A stretch of DNA of 64,000 nt from Rhynochetos jubatus (taxonomy: Eukaryota > Chordata > Aves > Eurypygiformes > Rhynochetidae): assembly GCA_027574665.1 (NCBI GenBank), contig CM050690.1, positions 66,249,905 to 66,313,904 on the forward strand, written 5' to 3'. The notes below the pieces were generated by a model. It made no database searches, was not told the DNA's origin, and worked only from the letters and a program-made list of their open reading frames with translations. The translations under genes were made by a program, and so were the position numbers. Shown here piece by piece: positions 58,546-64,000 of the stretch (the stretch's first letter is position 1; each line of letters opens with the position of its first letter).

Positions 58546-58830
58546 AACTCCCTTTGTATAAATAATTAAGTGTCCATTGGACCAGACAGGGGAATGGGAA
58601 ATATAAGGGAGTGATTCTCCAGCCTGCTAGTTAGCATGCTCATCTGAGATGTGGGCAAGTCAGGTCCAAACCACTACTGCAATAACTAGTTAATTATTTA
58701 TACAAAACAGAACAGCTTCTATGGGAGAGAGGGAGTGCAATTATCCAACAGATTGGCAGTGGATCTACTCTCCTGGGATGTGGGAGAGCTGAGTTCAATC
58801 CCCACACCAAATCAGGGTGAGGAAAGTTTT
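58546..58830 (+). repeat. Ancient two-module repeat with tRNA-like segments and an inverted repeat
   Basis: Two similar modules lie in the same orientation. Module one has TAGTTAGCATGCTCATCTGA, GATGTGGGCAAGTCAGGTCC (58,628-58,667). Module two has TTGGCAGTGGATCTACTCTC, CTGGGATGTGGGAGAGCTGA and then GTTCAATCCCC (58,753-58,803); its GAGTTCAATCCCC is B-box-like and its TTGGCAGTGG A-box-like. Between them is an exact 17-bp inverted repeat, TTTGTATAAATAATTAA at 58,553-58,569 and TTAATTATTTATACAAA at 58,690-58,706. The layout agrees with a dispersed repeat I remember from turtle and crocodilian genomes, but I cannot name the family. It may be a dimeric tRNA-derived SINE or a miniature transposon that picked up tRNA-like sequence. 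Confidence 0.6.
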
Positions 58831-61800
58831 GAGAATGGCCTATTACTTTGCAAGTTAGTGCTAACAATTTGGTTGTTGAGTGGAGTGCATGCACACATAT
58901 AATTCTGGTAAACTCCAAATTCTCATCCCTTTCGTACAACTGTTCTCCTAACAGGAAAACTCATGTATCAAGGGTGAGACTTCTTTGTTGTATAAAAACA
59001 GGTTTTACATCAAGCAAATAATGTCAATTTCCTTTACAGTAGTGAGAAAAAGTCAAGGACATTTTCTGACTGCAATTCATCTCACTATTAAAAAATCAGA
59101 GAGATTACTTCTTCTCTAGAAGTTTTAGTTGATTGTAGAGCCTGTATGTCCAGTTTGGATGCTGATCTATGTCTGGAGGTATCCAAAGTCAGCTGAGAGA
59201 AGTCTTACTCAGCTTTCCATGATGCACCTTGCATCATGATGCAGCCAGTCATGCAGCAATGGGAGTGCCCTGACACTCAGCACTAAGAAGCAGCAGACTC
59301 TCCTCTGGGGCCATGAGAGTCCCAGGCCTCACTAAGTGGCACATGCTCTCCCTGCAGTGCTCTCTCCATTAGCCATCTAAGATAACTCCTTCCTCTTTCC
59401 TCCCTTATTTCACTCTTTCCGGATTTTAACTCTGCTTGAAATACACACCACGATAGCTGCCACTTTTCTGAGGCTTACACCTAGAACTATAAAACATTGT
59501 CAGCCTGCCAAGAGACAGTATAGCTAAGCAGTATGTGATTTGGTTTTGGTTTTAATCAGTTTATAAATCCCAAACACTGGGAGATCCTAATTTGTATGTC
59601 AATGTCAGTTAATGGAAAGGCATATTCTCTCCTTGGTGCTTGTACTAAAAATGCCAGTAAAATCAGTGAGTGATAGTGTGCACATCCCACTGGCATTAAC
59701 AGGGATCTGATCCACCAGATATGCTTGTGACAGCTCTCTCAGTTAGACTAGCTCAATGCCCTCCAGATGGAGAAGCCACAAGTGAGTAGAATTAATTTTT
59801 TTCGTAGGTTGTTTTCAAATTAAACAAGTAATAAAGTTGCATGACTCTGTAGCCTGCATCTTTTCTTTAAGCACAGTATTAGAATGTCATTGTCATCTCA
59901 CAGCAGATGGGGCAGGGGTTCCTCCTCACCGTAGAGTTTCCTTGGGAAGCATGCTAGGGAGAACGTTTTGACAGGGAAGACCCCGTATGGTAATGTCATC
60001 CGAATGTAGAGGTATTGCAGAGTGAGGAGCAGGGGAAATGCTTGAATCTTACCAGTCTTAATACGGGTGTAGGACCAGGGTCAGGAAACACACTGGGCTT
60101 TGGGTTGTTGCCTTGTCTGACCTCCAAGAGACAGCACACGTAGCTGGAGGGGGTAATGGAAAGGACTAGAAAGGCTACTTTGACATGCAAAATGGCACTT
60201 AGGAAGTACTCAGATCCAAGAAAATAATCTAGAAATCTCACAAACCAGTAGCTGCAAAGCAAGTTTGTCTGAGCTTTTGAGTAATTGAATACCAAATTAT
60301 CCATCCTAAAATATTCATGTCCAGTTGCCAGTGTAGACAGAATCTCATAGTTCTGGCTATATAGTGGCTATGCAGGCCGTACACTTTTGCAGCAGAAGTT
60401 AAAGCTCCTTCCTGACAGTTCTCTGCACCAGGGTCTAGGAGATGGGCCTCTCTCTTCACAGTATCCCATTGTCTGCTCCAATCAACACACTTGAAGGCTA
60501 CTAAAAGGCAGTAGATTTGGTGGCTGTGTTTTAAAGAGAAGGATCCTGTCTCAGTTCGGCAGCCAAAGACTCTAAATCCCAAGTAATGAAAGAGCCGTAG
60601 TCCCGTGAGGAACATCACCTTAGACACAGTTTGCTCCACACTTGATGCTGGCCTCCTCTCTCTAAGGATCTCCTCTGCGCGGGTGTCCTTGTGGCTCAGC
60701 TTCCTGCGATGCCTCACATTTTCCAGATGTTGAGCCTGAAACTTCATTGTGGGTCTCTGATTCACCCTTCTGGGCAAGAGGCTTCACTTTCAGGAACCAT
60801 GAAAGAGCAACCTTGCCTTGCCATTGGTGATTTCTCTTCGTCCATGCCATGCAAAAAATCACAAAGCAGATCCGTGTCTCTGATCCTGCTGCTTGTGCGT
60901 GGGGTCCCACATGTCAATGTGCACTCCTGCAGTCACTGACATAGAAAGGGACGTTATAGCAACTTTCTTTCCTTCTTTTGTACATTTTTTTCCCTTCAAA
61001 AATTGTAAAAGCAGTAGAAGGGCACATGACATGCTTTTTTGCTTTGCAGTTGTATAACATAAGCTGCACAGCAGATGTGTTCAGGAAATGGTTTGCAACT
61101 CTGCTTAACCTACAAATTTATGAACGTTGCAACACAATTTTTGTGCCAATAAATAGTTAACATGAAAATGAGCTACACAAATGCAGGAGTATGTGAACTT
61201 GATTTATAGAACCACTATCCATCTTTTTTCCTATATGAAGCTGAACACATTCAATTATCAGTGTAATTACAGGGCAATTCTCTCTCTTCCACATCATGCG
61301 ATTTTATTTTAGGTTTGAACAATACACATGTATGGTTTGTCTGGTTTTTAATAGCTACCATATTGCTCATCCATTCTGTTAGTTGTATAACTTTATTTAA
61401 CATTCCCCATCTCCCCATGGTTCTCAATTTGTTTTTTTAAGTTTCCTCTTGAAGGGAATTGCCACTCATTGGTGGAGATTGTATTGGTTTCAACTCAGAG
61501 CTGATTTCCAAGTGACGTTCTTCAAGCAGGTATGAATTGCCTCTATAAGCATCTTTATATAAATGAAGTATCTCTTCTTCCACAGACCACACTAAACTGG
61601 AATTGTGCATGGCATGACATTATCGTTATGTTAAATTGTTCACAGCTTTTTACTCCATTGCCTGCCTTCAAAAAGCTGGGAAGGCTCTCTCTGTGCTTTC
61701 CAGCTGTGCTCTGAGGGTGTTCTCTGCAGGACCTACCTCTGACTGGATCTGTCAGTGGATATCTCTCCAAAAACACCTGCCCTCAAGTACCACCGAATAA

Positions 61801-64000
61801 TTTGTGCCCAGCGCATCTTGGCAGCTTACAAGTAAGATTTCTCTTGCAAATTCATCCTGCCATTCCTCTCAAAGCTTGCTACACTACAGTCTGGGCTACT
61901 TGCCTTGGTCATGGCTGATGTTGTACCCGTACCTAATATTTTATCTTTGTTTTGCAAACCCACGGAATGAGATGTTACTCTCACCATCCATTTAGAGGGT
62001 AATCCTACAAGCTTTACATATATATTTTTTGCACAGTGATTTCTTTTCTGGAGACAAAATCATGAAAAAAATTGACTGTCAAGTGCTTTCCCATAACATC
62101 TGACATTCTCATAACATTGCTTATCCTTCTGTGCACAAAACCTGCTTTGGCTTGTTTCAGTCTGTGTTTATGTCTTTACTTGACCTTGTGTGAATCATCT
62201 GTTATTTCAGCTGGTTTTGTCCTAGGCTTTTTTGCCTGTTCGTTGATCAATACCGAGGATCCAACTGACTCTGGTTCCAATGCTATGACAATATAAGCTT
62301 GGTAGCTGTGTTGTTACCGATTTTTAGCACCTTTCAACATCTGAGGTTAGTCTGTATATCTGCCAAACTCTTACAGAAACATTGTTCTTTGTTCTGATTT
62401 AGGTTTTATTGTCAATGTATGTAATAAGAAACATTACATTTCTCTTAGGTACCTATTACTTTTCCAAACTATTTAAGATTTTGTTGGATCTTTCTTTAGT
62501 TTAGCTCTAAAGACAGATGCCAAAAAGCAATCATTGCCATATGTTCTATATTCAGTGTGGCACCCTGATAGCTGTCCTTCCTTTATCTGTTTCACCTTGT
62601 TTTCCATGCTTCCCTGGAAAAAGTCTATTTTTCACAAATAACCCGTGTATACAGATTGCACCAGAGAATGAAGTATTGCTCACAGTCATGCCTGAAGTCA
62701 TTGAGTCAGCCACAGCAAAGAAATTAAGCAGTGAAATTTATTTCACTTCTGGCGCCACGCTAAGACATGCACTCAAAAATACATTTGCAGGAAATAACAG
62801 CAGCTTTAATGAATCTACTAAGTTATGGACAATTCTGCATATGCTAGTAGACATTGCCATTTACAATAATAAATAATTATGCACAGAGAGAGACTACAAC
62901 GATGCATATATCTGGAACTCACAAGACTACTGTTTCTTCTTTGGTTACAAGTGGGAGGTTTCTGACTGCTTGATCAGATTATTAAAAAAGGTAAAGGTCA
63001 AATAGAAAAACAGTGCAAACTGGCAAGAAAAATAACTGCACCTCCTCTGAAGGCAGCAGATTTCTGCAGTTTTTATTTGCTCAAACCAGTGCTATTTTTA
63101 AGCAAATACTGATCTTGATGTGATAACATCTGCCCTGCAATGCCAAATGACTTTGAAGCTAAGTTTGCCTTTCATCTACACTGCTCACCTGATGCGGCTC
63201 TTGGTCCACTTTGGAGCCGTTCAACTAGCTTGCTCAGGGAAAACCTCACAAGTACACTAACTCTAGCACATGCTGTCCTGCACTGTGAATGAACCTTAGA
63301 AGTCTCTGCCTGACCAGTTACCTCCATGTGTTTCACCTGCCATTGTGACATTCCCATGATCTGGGGGAGCAGAAAGCCACTTGCCAGTGTTTTGTAGGAG
63401 TCTGCACCTAAGCTGTGGTTATGCTGTTCACCAGGACATTGTGAGGGCAGAGAATTGGAATGCTTCATGCCTTTTACAGGCTAAAATAGCATCAGGCACA
63501 GGCAATAAGACCTGATGCTAAACAAGCATTACCTTTCCTTTCTGGATATGTCTCCTCTCCATCTTCACCAACAAAAATCCCCTGGATTTCTGTTGTATCA
63601 CTATGAATAAAATATTATTCCCCAGTGTACACATGATTTTCAAACAAAGGTATCATTGTTTCCTAGGGCAGAGAATATTAGCAGCAAGCCAAGATGGAGG
63701 ATGCTGGCTCATCCCCAGAGCTCTGCTGATTTCACGTGTCCACTCGCACACACGCACACTCCCTAGAGGCCACCCAAACTCAGTCTGGTGGTAAACAGTA
63801 ACAGAGTTCCACCTACTCCACAGACATGATTGCATCTTTCAGTGAAAACACATGAGCAGTGACTCAAACTCCATGCACAAAAATCATGCTGTGATTTCTA
63901 CCTATACGGAAATTTAAGTGCGGTTGAGTCCCTGGAAACAGCACAGAGTGCCGGGACTGGTGAAACAGCACAAGACATCTTAAAAGTACTGTATTTTCTT
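58831..64000. other. Intergenic sequence, no gene seen
   Basis: About 5 kb of unique sequence. The minus-strand frame at 60,238-60,777 is 179 residues (with RLFHYLGFRVFGCRTETGSF) and the plus-strand frame at 62,517-62,876 is 119 residues; neither has a recognisable domain. A 14-bp palindrome, TGCATCATGATGCA, lies at 59,230-59,243. No RNA gene or tandem repeat is seen. Confidence 0.5.

Noticed and set aside
58740-58805. A functional tRNA gene
   Set aside because: The B-box-like GAGTTCAATCCCC is part of a repeated module with no convincing cloverleaf.
59650-59715. An ancient amniote repeat around CCACTGGCATTAACAGGGAT
   Set aside because: Similarity to a remembered repeat word is too short to separate from chance.
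60238-60777. 179-residue minus-strand frame as a gene
   Set aside because: No recognisable motif or family, and no start or splice support.
1-64000. CRISPR array, bacterial operon or plasmid features
   Set aside because: No regularly spaced direct repeats, ribosome binding sites or compact genes; the repeats and CpG islands are those of a vertebrate nuclear genome.

Overview
The window looks like nuclear DNA of a bird, or at least of an archosaur. One short CR1 LINE tail ends in the ATTCTATG-type octamer seen in bird and reptile CR1 elements. A second, much older CR1 copy, several L2/MIR-type tails and a hAT-type miniature element are also present. There are no Alu- or L1-like young repeats, bacterial-type operons or compact gene blocks. 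Composition is mostly AT-rich, with two sharp CpG-rich islands and a more GC-rich stretch at about 40-47 kb. Family assignments come from recognition by eye of consensus sequences I remember; no database was searched.

I find no protein-coding gene I can support. The longest open frames (about 225, 205, 190, 178 and 164 residues) resemble no family I know, have no convincing exon structure, and lie in GC-rich DNA or inside repeats, where long open frames arise by chance. The window therefore reads as an intergenic region or a very large intron.

Layout: 0-8.8 kb is unique sequence with two ancient L2/MIR-type tails. From 8.8 to 10.8 kb lies an old degraded CR1 LINE with a recognisable reverse-transcriptase C-terminal part. 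From 10.8 to 29.3 kb is unique sequence with a MIR-like SINE, two weaker tails and one candidate regulatory block at 13.4-14.1 kb. From 29.4 to 32.9 kb is the most striking segment: an A-rich tract, a strong CpG island, AT-rich blocks dense in homeodomain, TCF- and SOX-like sites, and a second CpG island. It looks like a promoter/enhancer hub for a transcript or developmental gene not visible here. A short younger CR1 tail lies at 33.6 kb. From 33.7 to 45 kb is unique sequence with one 14-bp minisatellite and a perfect palindrome around an E-box.

From 45.4 to 45.9 kb is a candidate tRNA-headed ancient repeat. At 46.6-47.4 kb (minus strand) is a fossil Ty3/gypsy-type LTR retroelement pol region, broken. 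At 48.5 kb is a hAT-type miniature element. From 49 to 58.5 kb is AT-rich unique sequence with two candidate regulatory blocks. At 58.55-58.83 kb is an unusual two-module ancient repeat carrying an exact 17-bp inverted repeat. The last 5 kb is unremarkable. The window is best seen as a gene-poor regulatory landscape holding a deep record of archosaur-age mobile elements.
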